A stretch of 64,000 bases of DNA from Pseudoalteromonas prydzensis (GCF_011050055.1 NZ_DRGM01000210.1:1-64000); one strand, 5' to 3'. Counted from the first letter of the stretch, positions 17,451 to 27,797 are shown. Made by a program: numbers and translations. The notes: a model not told the origin generated them from the sequence alone.

Positions 17451-20400
17451 TTAACCAGCGTCTCTAATCGCAAGTTGTGCGACCGTTTCTACTTCTTTAG
17501 GAGTTATGAAACTTACAGATAAAAAGCCGCTTTCACTTTTATTTGGTTCAGCCTCACGGCTGATCGAAAGTGGAATTGAATGTGCTGCTGTTGCTGCACT
17601 TTCTAGCATGGTAAATCCATCAATACCACTGTATTTACCATTATCTGTGCTAATTGAAATAGCCGTGCCTGATGGGATTGGGTTGTTATACCGATCCGAA
17701 TAATACAGTGCAAAAGATAATGCCGCTAGTTCATTACCGCCATCTGCTGATGGGGTTAGGTCTATGGTACCTAAGTCACAGTATGCAGTGTTATCTGTAA
17801 GCTCTAATGCAACGACTAAATCTGTAGTAGTATTACCTGCCTCTTCATAAATCGAGCTACAACTTTGAATGTCCAATGCCAACTGAACAGCATTAGCTGT
17901 CAGTATGGTGTTACCATTTCCATCTAAAATTGGTGCACCTGTTCCATCAACCTCAAATTCATTTAATGAACTAGCGAATTGACTTTCTAACTCTGCTTTT
18001 GCAACAACGAAACGGCTATAGACTGCACTACCCGACATAACAATCACAAACGAATCACGCACATCAATTAAATCTTTACTACATAAACTTGCAAATGTTG
18101 CATCGGCTGCTGGTGATGTTGCGGCTTCTGTACACAATAGTCCATTGTACTTACCATCAGCTAATGTATGCATTTCATTGAGATCGATATCAAAGCTTTC
18201 CTCAAAATGCGCCCCATTAGTATTTGCAGGGCTACATGGATCGTTCGCATCACCTTCATTACAAAAACTAGCATCTTTAACTGTTTGTGCGGTGACAGGA
18301 TCATAAATCGCAGCCAAGCCATCATAAGTACCATTTTCGTTATGATCGACAAACGCTTCCGGTAAATCATAGCCGCTATAGTATTCATTAGTGTCGAATC
18401 GACCATTACCATTTATATCAATAAACGACTCTTGCCCTTTCGCTGTAGCTAGTACAGTTACACGGCCACCTAATGGCACACCAAGTGGGCTTACTCTATT
18501 ATTTAAGATCCCTGCTAAACAAGGAGCGGGAAGATTCCCCATATACAAGTCGCAATTTATTGCATTAGTTTTTGGGTTTATCGAACTAATTTGATTGCCC
18601 CACTTTACTTCTGTAAATGGTTTTGGATTTTGACTACGCCACTGCGCATTACATTCACCATCAACGGTACGACATTCTAATTGCGGGTTAAATGCTTCAC
18701 CATCAAGAGTACCAACAGCGCCACCTTCCGTTGTTAAATAGACAGCAGTACCATCAGGAACAGGGTTATTAAAGTGATCAGCTAGATACACGGAAATATT
18801 GTTTATATCACCAATATAATCAAGTGCTTCAATATTTATTATTTCTGCACCGGCTGTAAAACTGTTGCCATCTGGCAGGCCTGAACTAATAGACACTAAA
18901 TCAGATACTGTAATAACTTGCTCGTCTAAACCAACTAGCAACATCTCACCTTGAGGACATGAAACAGTTTGATCACGTACTGCTGGATCTTTTTGGCATT
19001 CAAGGTAAACATCTTGCCAGCAGGTGACATCGTCCGTTTGGTTTTCTGGTATTTGTTCTTCTGGGATAAAGCATGCTTGCACACGGACAGCCGCAGGGAC
19101 ATAACCCGCGTTAATTTGTACTCGAGCTAAACCTTCTGCATCTGTGAAAACACGGTCATGGGATAAACTAATACCACCATTTGTCGCACTTAAACGAAAA
19201 TCCATCCGTTTACTTGCCACTACTTTGCCAATTTTGTCTTTTAGTTTAAATGTAATTTCAGACGTTTCTGAGCGCGACTGGCCACCGGTACTTTTTAGCG
19301 CAATCACAGATTCAGTAGCACCAACAAATTCGATAGATTCAATTGCAGCAGTTGATACTGGGATATTAACTGTTTTCACAACGGGTGCTCCGCCAGTTAA
19401 CACTGTCGCTGTAATAGTATCTCCTTGAGCTGCACTACAACCATTTGTACGGTACGTAGTTGTTGCCACGCCACTGATACTAGTCGTACTAGTGTCCATG
19501 ACCGATAACTCATTCTGAACACACCCAGAGGTAAATTCTACATCGAGATTAGAAACAACCAAATTACCTTCTGAATCGAATATTTTAACTGTAATTACGG
19601 TCGTCGCACCTGCAGCGAGAGGGATAAACTCATCCGCGATAACGTTGCCATTAGCATCAAGTTTATTATACAAGCCATTAGTGATAGTAACGCTAAGGTC
19701 TGCTGTCGCAATTTCAAATGCTTTTTGATTAGATGCCGATTTTGCTGTCGCTGTAATCTCACCAGCCCCACTGTTAGCACCAGGCTGCAATTTCAACAAC
19801 GCAAAACCAAAGTTATCAGTCAATGCTTTACCTGATTCAGGTAACAACTTACCAAGATCTGTTGTTGTTTCACTAATAATACCAGCAAAACCATCACCTG
19901 AACTTGTATCTGTTACTTTTACTAATACATCGATTAGCTCTTCAGAAGAAAACTGATTCACCTCTGTACAACCTGACGTAAGGTAAGTCGATTCCAATGA
20001 AACTGTGTTGCGGTTAGCATCCCAGCCATCAACACAACCTTGCAAAAGTTTCACATCAACATTTGCAACTGCAGTAGCAACAGACGCATCATCACCGCTT
20101 GATATGAAGCCAATTGTTTGTGTGACTGAATTACTGTTTTCTGGTTCATAAGTAGCAACAACTAGACCGGCACCTTTTAATAAACCACTACTAAGTGTTA
20201 CTTTAGCAATACCATTTTCATTCGTTAACGCCGTACCTAACTCGGGAGTGATCTTACCTGTAAAGTTAGATGTAAAACTGATCAGTTGCCCTGCTAGTGG
20301 AGATCCACTTTCTGTAAGAGTTGCAGTTACAACTCCTTTGTTATTTTTACTTACCGGGTTTTCCTCAGTAAACGCAGAACCGGATTGATCAACAATTTGT

Positions 20401-20876
20401 AAGGCAAGGGCGAAAGTCCCATCGCCCCCGGAATCACCACCGTCACCTGCGGATGTAAACGCAAACGTAGCTGAATAGGATTGTTCGCCATCTGTAAAAA
20501 TTGCCGTGACTTGACCAGCCCCTTCAGTGGTACCAGCAAGAAGCTGAATACGTGCCGTACCAGTACTGTCTGTCAATGCAGAACCAGAAGTTGGATTCAG
20601 TGAACCAATGCTATCAGCTAATGTAAAGTTCACTCGCTGATTAGACACAGCAGCACCATTTTTCATCACCTGTGATACAAGCTCTAATGGTGCTTCATTT
20701 GCTACTGCATTCACTTGCTCACCACTGCTCATGGAAAAACCTTGAACAGTAATTGTGTATACAGCAGTTCCATCACCGCCAATTGTTCCACCATCCTTTT
20801 CAAGTGATCCACCGCCACCACACGCCGTGATCAAAAAACTTAACATTACGACACTGAGCCATCGCATTAAAGGCAT
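17451..20876 (-). CDS. Large surface lipoprotein with Ig-like (Big_1) repeats
   Basis: The 1141-residue product has a lipoprotein signal peptide with lipobox LITAC (Cys19) followed by GGGGS. The chain contains at least five invasin/intimin-type Big_1-like repeats, recognisable by GSxxPxxGxALTDxxGxAxxxLxxG (for example near residues 85-130, 200-245, 340-380), then a Cys-containing region (about 600-780), two calcium-loop-like segments (DINGNGRFDTNEYY and DHNENGTYDG, about 820-850), and a further Ig-like C-terminal domain. Such proteins are typically exposed on the outer membrane and act in adhesion. No enzyme domain is visible. Single gene with its own terminator. Confidence 0.8.
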   Translation of the reverse strand: MPLMRWLSVVMLSFLITACGGGGSLEKDGGTIGGDGTAVYTITVQGFSMSSGEQVNAVANEAPLELVSQVMKNGAAVSNQRVNFTLADSIGSLNPTSGSALTDSTGTARIQLLAGTTEGAGQVTAIFTDGEQSYSATFAFTSAGDGGDSGGDGTFALALQIVDQSGSAFTEENPVSKNNKGVVTATLTESGSPLAGQLISFTSNFTGKITPELGTALTNENGIAKVTLSSGLLKGAGLVVATYEPENSNSVTQTIGFISSGDDASVATAVANVDVKLLQGCVDGWDANRNTVSLESTYLTSGCTEVNQFSSEELIDVLVKVTDTSSGDGFAGIISETTTDLGKLLPESGKALTDNFGFALLKLQPGANSGAGEITATAKSASNQKAFEIATADLSVTITNGLYNKLDANGNVIADEFIPLAAGATTVITVKIFDSEGNLVVSNLDVEFTSGCVQNELSVMDTSTTSISGVATTTYRTNGCSAAQGDTITATVLTGGAPVVKTVNIPVSTAAIESIEFVGATESVIALKSTGGQSRSETSEITFKLKDKIGKVVASKRMDFRLSATNGGISLSHDRVFTDAEGLARVQINAGYVPAAVRVQACFIPEEQIPENQTDDVTCWQDVYLECQKDPAVRDQTVSCPQGEMLLVGLDEQVITVSDLVSISSGLPDGNSFTAGAEIINIEALDYIGDINNISVYLADHFNNPVPDGTAVYLTTEGGAVGTLDGEAFNPQLECRTVDGECNAQWRSQNPKPFTEVKWGNQISSINPKTNAINCDLYMGNLPAPCLAGILNNRVSPLGVPLGGRVTVLATAKGQESFIDINGNGRFDTNEYYSGYDLPEAFVDHNENGTYDGLAAIYDPVTAQTVKDASFCNEGDANDPCSPANTNGAHFEESFDIDLNEMHTLADGKYNGLLCTEAATSPAADATFASLCSKDLIDVRDSFVIVMSGSAVYSRFVVAKAELESQFASSLNEFEVDGTGAPILDGNGNTILTANAVQLALDIQSCSSIYEEAGNTTTDLVVALELTDNTAYCDLGTIDLTPSADGGNELAALSFALYYSDRYNNPIPSGTAISISTDNGKYSGIDGFTMLESAATAAHSIPLSISREAEPNKSESGFLSVSFITPKEVETVAQLAIRDAG

Positions 20877-21081
20877 TGCCCTCTCCCTAGCGTTTGTTAT
20901 TAATTATTTAAATATAAAATTTACCCAATATTAACCTATATCAAGCTTTAAAATCACAACTTTTATTACTTTTTTATGGTTTTTTTTGAGCGATATTTTT
21001 TTTCATATTTATCATTTTTTTCTGTATAAAAATCTACATGCTGGTAGGCTATGGCAAATTTATAAAAAATAGATTGTTACT

Positions 21082-22413
21082 ATGTCAAAAATCCGTTCAA
21101 TGAGTTTAACCACCCGCATCATGATAGGTATGTTTTTGGGGGTTGCTGTAGGTTTTATTTTCCAAGCAATATTAGCTGGCGAAGACGATTATCTAATCCC
21201 ACTTGGATTATTCTCTTTGCCAATTAAAAGCTTTTTTGTTGATGGTTTATTTCATATTGGTGGACAAATATTTATCGCCAGTTTGAAAATGTTGGTTGTG
21301 CCACTGGTATTTGTATCGCTTGTTTGCGGTACTTGTAGTTTAAGTGACCCGAAAAAACTAGGCCGTTTGGGCGGTAAATCAATCGGGCTATACCTTATTA
21401 CTACTGCTATTGCGATTACAGTTGCAATTACCTTGGCATTATTAGTTAATCCCGGTGAAGGCATTAATTTACCTTCTGACGCTACTTATAGCGCAAAAGA
21501 AGCACCAACCCTTGCGCAAGTTATCATTGGTATGTTTCCAACCAATCCAATTGATGCGATGGCCAGTGGTAACATGTTACAGGTTATTGTGTTTGCATTG
21601 CTGTTTGGTATTGCCATGGCACTCAGTGGCAGCGCAGGCAAACGAGTCGCAGCCGTTTTTGAAGATTTAAATACTGTTATCTTAAAGTTAGTTACCCTAT
21701 TAATGAACGTAGCACCTTATGGGGTGTTCTGTTTAATGGCGAAACTATTTACCACCATTGAGCTGAACTTAATCGTTAGCTTAGCCAAATACTTTGGTGT
21801 TGTAGTGGCGGCCTTGTTTATTCATGCGCTGGTAAATTACACATTATTATTAAAGTTTTTAACCGGTTTAAATCCAATTATCTTCTTGAAGAAAATGAAA
21901 CACGCGTGTCTATTTGCCTTTAGTACTTCCAGTTCAAGTGCAACAATGCCTATCACATTAGAAACAGCCACGAAAAAGTTAGGCGCAAAGAACTCAGTCG
22001 CTTCATTTACAATACCCCTAGGTGCAACCATTAATATGGACGGCACGGCAATTATGCAAGGTGTTGCAACGGTGTTTATCGCTCAAGTGTTCAGTGTTGA
22101 TCTAACCATTTCAGATTACTTAATGGTCATTCTAACTGCAACGCTCGCCTCTGTCGGCACCGCAGGTGTGCCAGGCGTAGGCTTGATAATGCTTGCCATG
22201 GTTCTTAATCAAGTTGGTTTGCCTGTTGAAGGGATTGCCATCATTATTGGCGTTGACAGATTACTTGATATGACTCGCACGGCGGTCAATGTTACGGGCG
22301 ATTGTATGGTGACCTGTGTGGTGGCTAAATCTGAAGGTGAATTGGATGAAGACGTATTTAACGACCCTGACGCTGCTAAAGATTTAGAGGACTATCATAA
22401 ATCCACTGACTAG
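21082..22413 (+). CDS. Dicarboxylate/amino acid:cation symporter (DAACS family)
   Basis: The 443-residue product is a GltPh-type sodium- or proton-coupled transporter for glutamate, aspartate or C4-dicarboxylates. Family features visible are the hairpin-1 serine motif TSSSSATMPITLE (about residues 280-292), the TM7 motif NMDGTAIMQG, and the hairpin-2/TM8 pattern GVPGVGLIMLAMVL and DRLLDMTRTAVNVTGD, where the Asp and Arg contact substrate. The exact substrate is not decided by the sequence. It is a single gene closed by a bidirectional terminator. Confidence 0.93.
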   Translation: MSKIRSMSLTTRIMIGMFLGVAVGFIFQAILAGEDDYLIPLGLFSLPIKSFFVDGLFHIGGQIFIASLKMLVVPLVFVSLVCGTCSLSDPKKLGRLGGKSIGLYLITTAIAITVAITLALLVNPGEGINLPSDATYSAKEAPTLAQVIIGMFPTNPIDAMASGNMLQVIVFALLFGIAMALSGSAGKRVAAVFEDLNTVILKLVTLLMNVAPYGVFCLMAKLFTTIELNLIVSLAKYFGVVVAALFIHALVNYTLLLKFLTGLNPIIFLKKMKHACLFAFSTSSSSATMPITLETATKKLGAKNSVASFTIPLGATINMDGTAIMQGVATVFIAQVFSVDLTISDYLMVILTATLASVGTAGVPGVGLIMLAMVLNQVGLPVEGIAIIIGVDRLLDMTRTAVNVTGDCMVTCVVAKSEGELDEDVFNDPDAAKDLEDYHKSTD

Positions 22414-22441
22414 CCATTTTAAATGGCTATGCAATTGTTAT

Positions 22442-22471
22442 AAAAAAACCCGCAAATTTGCGGGTTTTTTT
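22442..22471. terminator. Bidirectional intrinsic terminator between the symporter and sohB
   Basis: A long, perfect inverted repeat (aaaaaaacccgcaaa / tttgcgggttttttt) has A- and T-runs on both sides. It can end the symporter transcript on the plus strand and the sohB transcript on the minus strand. Confidence 0.9.
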
Positions 22472-22490
22472 CATTTAATAACTTTAACCT

Positions 22491-23507
22491 TTATGGGTTT
22501 AAGCCTTTAAAACGGGAAACTAACGATATACCCGTTTTATTAACTGTGTTACTCAAGCCAATAGCAAACTTGTCACTGAGGCTCTTTTTAACTTTATATT
22601 GCACTTTATAAATTTGTCGCTCATCTTGATGATTTAGTAATGTGTCATCACTGGTTTGAATTTTATCAACTAACCCTTTATCAATTGCTTGAGTTGCAAA
22701 CCAATGCTCGCCTGTTGCAACTAAATTAATATCTAGGCTAGGACGTTGGCTGCTGACAAACTGTTTGAATAAATCATGGGTTTGTTCTATTTCATCTTTA
22801 AATTTTTCTCGGGCTTTATCGGTATTTTCACCAAATAACGTTAACGTGCGTTTAAACTCTCCCGCCGTGATCTGTTCAAAATCAACATCATTTTTCTTGA
22901 GAATTTTATTAAAGTTTGGAATTTGCGCTATCACACCAATTGAGCCAACAATAGCAAACGGTGCGGCAACTATTTCATCGGCCACACAGGCCATCATATA
23001 GCCACCACTGGCTGCCACTTTATCAATCGCAACAGTAAGGTGAATACCTTTATCTTTCAAGCGTTGCAGCTGTGATGCAGCTAAGCCATAACCATGCACT
23101 ACACCGCCGCCACTTTCTAATCTAACCAGTACTTTGTCTTTCTGAGGATCGGCAATTGATACGATCGCGGTAATTTCTTCACGCAAGCAGTCTACTTCGT
23201 GGGCATCCATGCTGCCATTAAAATCAAGTACATATAAACGTGGTTTGCTATCTGCTTCATGCGCTTTTTTAGCCTCATTTTTTTGTGCTTTATGGTGCGC
23301 TTTTAAGGCTTTTTTTGATAAGGTGCTTTCAATAAAGTTATTTTTTAAATCATCGAGTTGCTCTGATATATCATCAATCTCAATTTCACCTTTTTTACTT
23401 TTAGGCTTCACCGCAGCTGCAACAATTATGGCGATGATCGCTGCCACAGCAATCACAAATGTTAACGTTTTGGCAAAAAACAGCCCGTACTCATATAAAA
23501 ATTCCAA
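22491..23507 (-). CDS. sohB: Inner-membrane serine protease SohB (S49 family)
   Basis: SohB is a membrane-bound peptidase related to SppA. The 338-residue product starts at a TTG (LEFLYEYGLFFAKTLTFVIA, like E. coli MELLSEYGLFLAK), with ggag seven bases upstream. The longer in-frame ATG at 23564 lies inside a terminator and adds 19 residues unlike the family. After one N-terminal membrane helix and a charged coiled region (about 45-100) comes the S49 domain: LDFNGSMDAHEVDCLREE, the catalytic Ser in DKVAASGGYMMACVADEI, and the conserved FKRTLTLFGENTDKAREKF with its catalytic Lys. Enterics carry sohB near topA and trp, as here. Confidence 0.93.
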   Translation of the reverse strand: MEFLYEYGLFFAKTLTFVIAVAAIIAIIVAAAVKPKSKKGEIEIDDISEQLDDLKNNFIESTLSKKALKAHHKAQKNEAKKAHEADSKPRLYVLDFNGSMDAHEVDCLREEITAIVSIADPQKDKVLVRLESGGGVVHGYGLAASQLQRLKDKGIHLTVAIDKVAASGGYMMACVADEIVAAPFAIVGSIGVIAQIPNFNKILKKNDVDFEQITAGEFKRTLTLFGENTDKAREKFKDEIEQTHDLFKQFVSSQRPSLDINLVATGEHWFATQAIDKGLVDKIQTSDDTLLNHQDERQIYKVQYKVKKSLSDKFAIGLSNTVNKTGISLVSRFKGLNP

Positions 23508-23556
23508 TCGTATTCTCCAAATAAAAATTTCACCTAATTTACCATTCAAACAAAAA

Positions 23557-23579
23557 AAAGCCACTTCTCAGTGGCTTTT
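23557..23579 (-). terminator. Intrinsic terminator after the VolA-type lipase gene
   Basis: The nine-base stem aaaagccac / gtggctttt is followed on the minus strand by a T-run. It ends the lipase transcript 25 bases past the stop and isolates sohB. Confidence 0.85.
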
Positions 23580-23603
23580 CATTTATCTTAATACTCTAGA
23601 AAG

Positions 23604-26072
23604 TTAATCAGTGACAATCTCAGTGTTTTGAATAGATAACGCACGACCTCGGGTTACCAAGTAAGTGGCAATTTGCAATTGCATTTCAGCTGTCGCTGCA
23701 GCACTGCCTTGTGCCGTAGCCCCAGCAGCTGCATTTGCTGCCGGTGTAAGTACCGAACTATGATGCCCTTTAGTAAATTTCACTAAATAGCTCATCCCTT
23801 CATCCGTTGGTGCTTGCGATTGCGTTACAGTCGTTAAACCCATTAAATTAGCTAAAGGAAGTGAACCAGCAAGTGGATTATTCACTGTTGTCGGCGGAAT
23901 AACCTGATCTGGTTTATTCCCTTCACCATCGCCAACCACCACATTCATATACACTGGCGTACCAAGCGCTTGAACCGCTGCGGCATAATTTGTTGGATCG
24001 CCACTATCAAGTGCCGTCTGTGCCGCAAATGAAAATTGCGTCATTACACCTTGAATATTGGCTATTTTGGCGTTTTCGTCAGCGACGGTCAAAGAAGCAA
24101 TATATTCAGGGTAAGCACAGCTTACATAAGCTTGTTGATCAGCAATAACAGCACCACAGTTAGATACAGCATCCGTTTCAAGGAAGGTTGCAAACTCAGC
24201 TGATTCAGCAGTGCCTGCGGCTAATAATACAGAGCCTTGCACAAATGGGCCAAAACTCGCTGATTCTAATAAGAAGCTGGCAATGCCGCCGCCACCACTG
24301 GCAAGTGCGACACTATTGACTTTGAACAAACCATCAACTTGGCTATCTAAAGGTGTGTTAGCTTGAGTAACAAAAGCGGGAGCAACTACCGAACCTAGTG
24401 AATGGCCAATAAACACTACATCAGAAGTGTTAAGTGATGTATCGTTTGTAAAGTTTAGACCTAGACGTAAAGCAAGTAAATCAGCTGCAGACTGTCTTAA
24501 ATTGTCACGTGCTACTAGTAATGATTGCAAGTTCATATACGCCAGAACAGAACCTGTTGATGCATTAAAATCATCATTACCATCGTCATCCACGTCTATA
24601 CCACGTTCACCATGCACTGGATGGTCTATTGAGGCCGTTGCAAAGCCTTGAATCGCTAAACTAGCCGTTAATGCCAACATATCTTCTTTTTTAGAAGTAA
24701 TACCGTGTTGCATAATAACAACAGGCCAACCACCCGCAGGCATTTCAAGTGCCGACATACCAAGACTTTGTGTTCTGATAAAATTTATTACAGGCAAAAT
24801 AGGTTTTGTTATCTGAACAGGCACTTCTTGCTGGCTTTGTACTTTAGGGATCGGATTGTATTTTGTTAAGTGACGAGTAATATCAATTTTCGGGTAATCA
24901 TGTAATCTCCCCTCACTTAAACCTTGGCAAAGCGGCTCATATGAACCAACATCAAACATGGTAGGATCAATTTCATCTTCTTTTCCTGCTTCGCGCAGCG
25001 CTTGATCAGCTGCTTGCTGATTAAGAACGGCAACTGGGCTTGAACACATGCCTTGCCAATATGTGTCAGCCAAGTTTGCAATTTCTTTCCCTTCAGGTTG
25101 AGATAAATACATAGGCAGTGTCACACTACCTTTTTGATATTGAACACCTGCAAATGCTGGCGAAAGTCCAGTAACACCTTGTGAAGCAAAGACTTGCTCA
25201 ACCGTTAACATTGATTGCTCTGGGATTTGAACCATTGGTGTTGGCAAAGCTGGGTTTTGCAAGCTCGCTGCTAGTAACTTTTTAATAGTACCAAGTACCG
25301 GACCAACAGACTGAATCGTCATCGCCCCACTAAAAATAATATCATCTTTACTAATAGTGCCACCTGAGGTGACCACATTTTCATAACTGTTTACCACGCC
25401 TTGCAGCGCTAACTGGCTCTCGGTGATCAGTGGCGTCTCCTCACTAACCAAACCATAAGTTGATGAAGGTTCGATAGAACGCCCTAATGAATCTTTAAGC
25501 TCAGTCGTCAGCACATTAATATAAGAGCTGCCAGCTTTAAACGGTTTTAGTGGAATAATAGCAACCGCATTGCCACTTGCTTTAGTGATGAAATCAACGC
25601 CAAAGGTTAATTCACCTAATAATTTACATCCAGCTCCAGCAGGTACCGCTGCGCAATCTGCATCTGTTAAACTCGCGCCCATAACAACTTCAAAAATACG
25701 CACAGATCCCGGCGCTCCAGCCGAACTTTCATCAAGGCTAACATTCGCAGGAAAGGTAAGATCTACTTTATAAGGAACTTGGCTAGACCAGCCATCAAGT
25801 GCACCTAGTGCCAGTGACGGGTTAGCATAGGCACTTCTTGGCACTGATACGCCATTAGCACCCAACTCACCGGGGATATTAATAGTGCCATCTTTTGTAC
25901 CGCTCATTAATAAGTCATTTGGTACTGAAATAACCCCATTTGCGGGATCAAACTTCACTGTAGCTGATGGAATAACTGGTGGTGTATCATTTTTAACATC
26001 TTCTAACGTTTCACCGCCGCCGCAACCAGCTAGAGCCGCTGTAATTGCAAGTGAGAGTAGCATTTTTTTCAT
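23604..26072 (-). CDS. VolA/Pla-1/cef-family extracellular lipase, lipoprotein
   Basis: The 822-residue product starts with a lipoprotein signal peptide (MKKMLLSLAITAALAGCGGGE, Cys17) followed by a glycine-rich anchor. The N-terminal Ig-like domain (KFDPANGVISVPNDLLMSG, typical of the VolA family) is followed by an alpha/beta hydrolase domain with the nucleophile elbow GHSLG (Ser558). The oxyanion-type segment MQHGITSKKEDMLALTASLA precedes it. VolA in Vibrio is a surface-exposed lysophospholipase that releases fatty acids from host or environmental lipids; the same role is inferred here. Single-gene transcript. Confidence 0.85.
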   Translation of the reverse strand: MKKMLLSLAITAALAGCGGGETLEDVKNDTPPVIPSATVKFDPANGVISVPNDLLMSGTKDGTINIPGELGANGVSVPRSAYANPSLALGALDGWSSQVPYKVDLTFPANVSLDESSAGAPGSVRIFEVVMGASLTDADCAAVPAGAGCKLLGELTFGVDFITKASGNAVAIIPLKPFKAGSSYINVLTTELKDSLGRSIEPSSTYGLVSEETPLITESQLALQGVVNSYENVVTSGGTISKDDIIFSGAMTIQSVGPVLGTIKKLLAASLQNPALPTPMVQIPEQSMLTVEQVFASQGVTGLSPAFAGVQYQKGSVTLPMYLSQPEGKEIANLADTYWQGMCSSPVAVLNQQAADQALREAGKEDEIDPTMFDVGSYEPLCQGLSEGRLHDYPKIDITRHLTKYNPIPKVQSQQEVPVQITKPILPVINFIRTQSLGMSALEMPAGGWPVVIMQHGITSKKEDMLALTASLAIQGFATASIDHPVHGERGIDVDDDGNDDFNASTGSVLAYMNLQSLLVARDNLRQSAADLLALRLGLNFTNDTSLNTSDVVFIGHSLGSVVAPAFVTQANTPLDSQVDGLFKVNSVALASGGGGIASFLLESASFGPFVQGSVLLAAGTAESAEFATFLETDAVSNCGAVIADQQAYVSCAYPEYIASLTVADENAKIANIQGVMTQFSFAAQTALDSGDPTNYAAAVQALGTPVYMNVVVGDGEGNKPDQVIPPTTVNNPLAGSLPLANLMGLTTVTQSQAPTDEGMSYLVKFTKGHHSSVLTPAANAAAGATAQGSAAATAEMQLQIATYLVTRGRALSIQNTEIVTD

Positions 26073-26322
26073 ATTGTTTGCTCCGCACGTAATCTTTTTT
26101 TTATGTGTGTTGATAAATAAGTGTAGCTAATTTTGTTACTAATTCTTTTAAGTTTTCGCGTAATATTTAGTTAAAATAATGTAATTAGGTTATTAATAAG
26201 ACATTAGACCAGTTAAAGTTAACGTAAAGTTTCAAATTTCGCCACCTTATTTTGCAATAAATTCGATAACTTGGTGTTTTGCTATGTTAAAATCAACCAA
26301 ATTGATTTTTTGGACCTTTATT

Positions 26323-27066
26323 ATGCAAACCTATAAAGCGGCTGATAATGCCCTACAAGACAAAGTGATCTTAGTAACTGGTGCCGGTGATGGCATTGGC
26401 CGCGTAGCGGCAATAACCTATGCAAAACATGGCGCAACGGTTATTTTATTAGGTAAAACCACCAGCAAGCTCGAGGCGGTTTATGATGAAATAGTGGCAT
26501 CTGGCGGTCCAAAACCGGCAATAGTGCCGATGGATTTAAAAGGCGCAAGTAAACAAAATTTCCGTGATTTAGGCGCTACTATCGAACAACAATTCGGTAA
26601 GCTTGATGGTTTACTTAATAACGCAGGTATTATTGGTTCATTAGGTCCACTTGAACATTTTTGTTCTTCAACGTTTGATAACATCATCAAAGTGAATGTT
26701 ACTGCTCAAGCGATGATCACAAAATACATGTTTCCTGTTTTGCGTAAATCGCCTGCTGCGTCAATTATCTTTACTTCTTCTGGCGTTGGCCGCCAAGGTC
26801 GTGAATTTTGGGGCGCGTATGCCATTTCAAAGTTTGCCGTTGAAGGCATGATGCAAACATGGGCGTGTGAAGTCGGTAAAACCAATATTCGCATCAATTG
26901 TATCAACCCAGGTGCAACCCATACGGCAATGCGCGCCAGTGTCTACCCAGGTGAAGATCGCGATAAACTAGCCTGTCCTGAAGACTTAATGGCAACTTAT
27001 TTATACTTAATGAGTGATGATTCAAAAGACGTGAATGGCCAATCATTAGACGCACAAACAAAATAA
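26323..27066 (+). CDS. yciK: Short-chain dehydrogenase YciK
   Basis: The 247-residue product is a short-chain dehydrogenase with the NAD(P)-binding motif VTGAGDGIGRVAA (about 20-32), the structural motif NNAGIIG, the catalytic Ser in FTSSGVGRQG and the YAISK tyrosine-lysine pair. Comparison with E. coli YciK (starts MHYQPKQDLLND) favours the ATG at 26323, not the upstream ATG at 26284, which lies in AT-rich leader DNA. YciK's substrate is not established. Its proximity to topA, sohB and trp matches the enteric region. Confidence 0.9.
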   Translation: MQTYKAADNALQDKVILVTGAGDGIGRVAAITYAKHGATVILLGKTTSKLEAVYDEIVASGGPKPAIVPMDLKGASKQNFRDLGATIEQQFGKLDGLLNNAGIIGSLGPLEHFCSSTFDNIIKVNVTAQAMITKYMFPVLRKSPAASIIFTSSGVGRQGREFWGAYAISKFAVEGMMQTWACEVGKTNIRINCINPGATHTAMRASVYPGEDRDKLACPEDLMATYLYLMSDDSKDVNGQSLDAQTK

Positions 27067-27343
27067 GCTAATTCTTTCGTTTATTATTTAACACATCGTT
27101 CATTGTCATCATGCCAGTTGGTAAATACTGACTGGCGTGTTGCTACAACGCCCCCCTTTCGTCAGTTTAAGATGCAGAATGCAACGTTTCACAGCAGCTT
27201 GGCTATCAGCCTTAATTCAGCGCTCAACTTGTTATTGATTAAATCAATATCAGTTATTGAAAACAATAATTTCATAAATAGTGAACTTAGCACTAAAGTG
27301 AACTCATACCCAATGCGTTACACAACAACTAAGAGACAACATT

Positions 27344-27796
27344 ATGATGCAAACTACAGCAAGCTTTACCCAACAAGACGGATTATTCATCGACGGTCAT
27401 TTACACACCTTCATTGAACAACAACTTTGTCAGCAAGTTACCCTTGATTGTGCTGATGTTTATCAAGCATTAGCAACACTAGTAGATGAGTTTGGCTGTC
27501 AATGCCGTAAAAACAAACACCTTGAAAATGATAGTTTAGATGTTCAAACGTTACTGCATGCTTATCAAGTTGAACAAAATCATCCGCATTGCCATGTTGA
27601 TGCGCAAACCACAACCGCCGTATTAGATGAATATTGCTGTCAGGTTCCAGCAATTATTGTGGTTGCTTTAATGGATACTTTAAGCGGAACACCAAGCGAT
27701 GAACATGGCGCAAAGGCAATTTATCAACGTGCTGCGGCACTGACTAACCGACCTTGTACATATCGTGCAGCGCTTAAAAACGCCAACGCAGCGTAA
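27344..27796 (+). CDS. Cys/His-rich cytoplasmic protein, function unknown
   Basis: The product has 150 residues, no signal peptide and no hydrophobic helix. It holds eight cysteines and many histidines, arranged as pairs that could bind metal: GCQC, HPHCH, and YCCQ. I recognise no family. The start can be either of two adjacent ATG codons (27344 or 27347). It ends one base before the icd stop on the opposite strand, so the two genes are convergent. The intergenic DNA upstream of it (27067-27343) has one weak inverted repeat (gccagt / actggc) near 27112 and nothing else I can identify. Confidence 0.65.
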   Translation: MMQTTASFTQQDGLFIDGHLHTFIEQQLCQQVTLDCADVYQALATLVDEFGCQCRKNKHLENDSLDVQTLLHAYQVEQNHPHCHVDAQTTTAVLDEYCCQVPAIIVVALMDTLSGTPSDEHGAKAIYQRAAALTNRPCTYRAALKNANAA

Positions 27797-27797
27797 A

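Noticed and set aside
23508..23564. ATG-started extension of SohB
   Set aside because: The extension lies within the upstream terminator and has no similarity to the family's N-terminus.
27103..27417. 104-codon frame upstream of the Cys/His-rich gene
   Set aside because: No ribosome-binding site, atypical composition, and it overlaps a better supported gene start.
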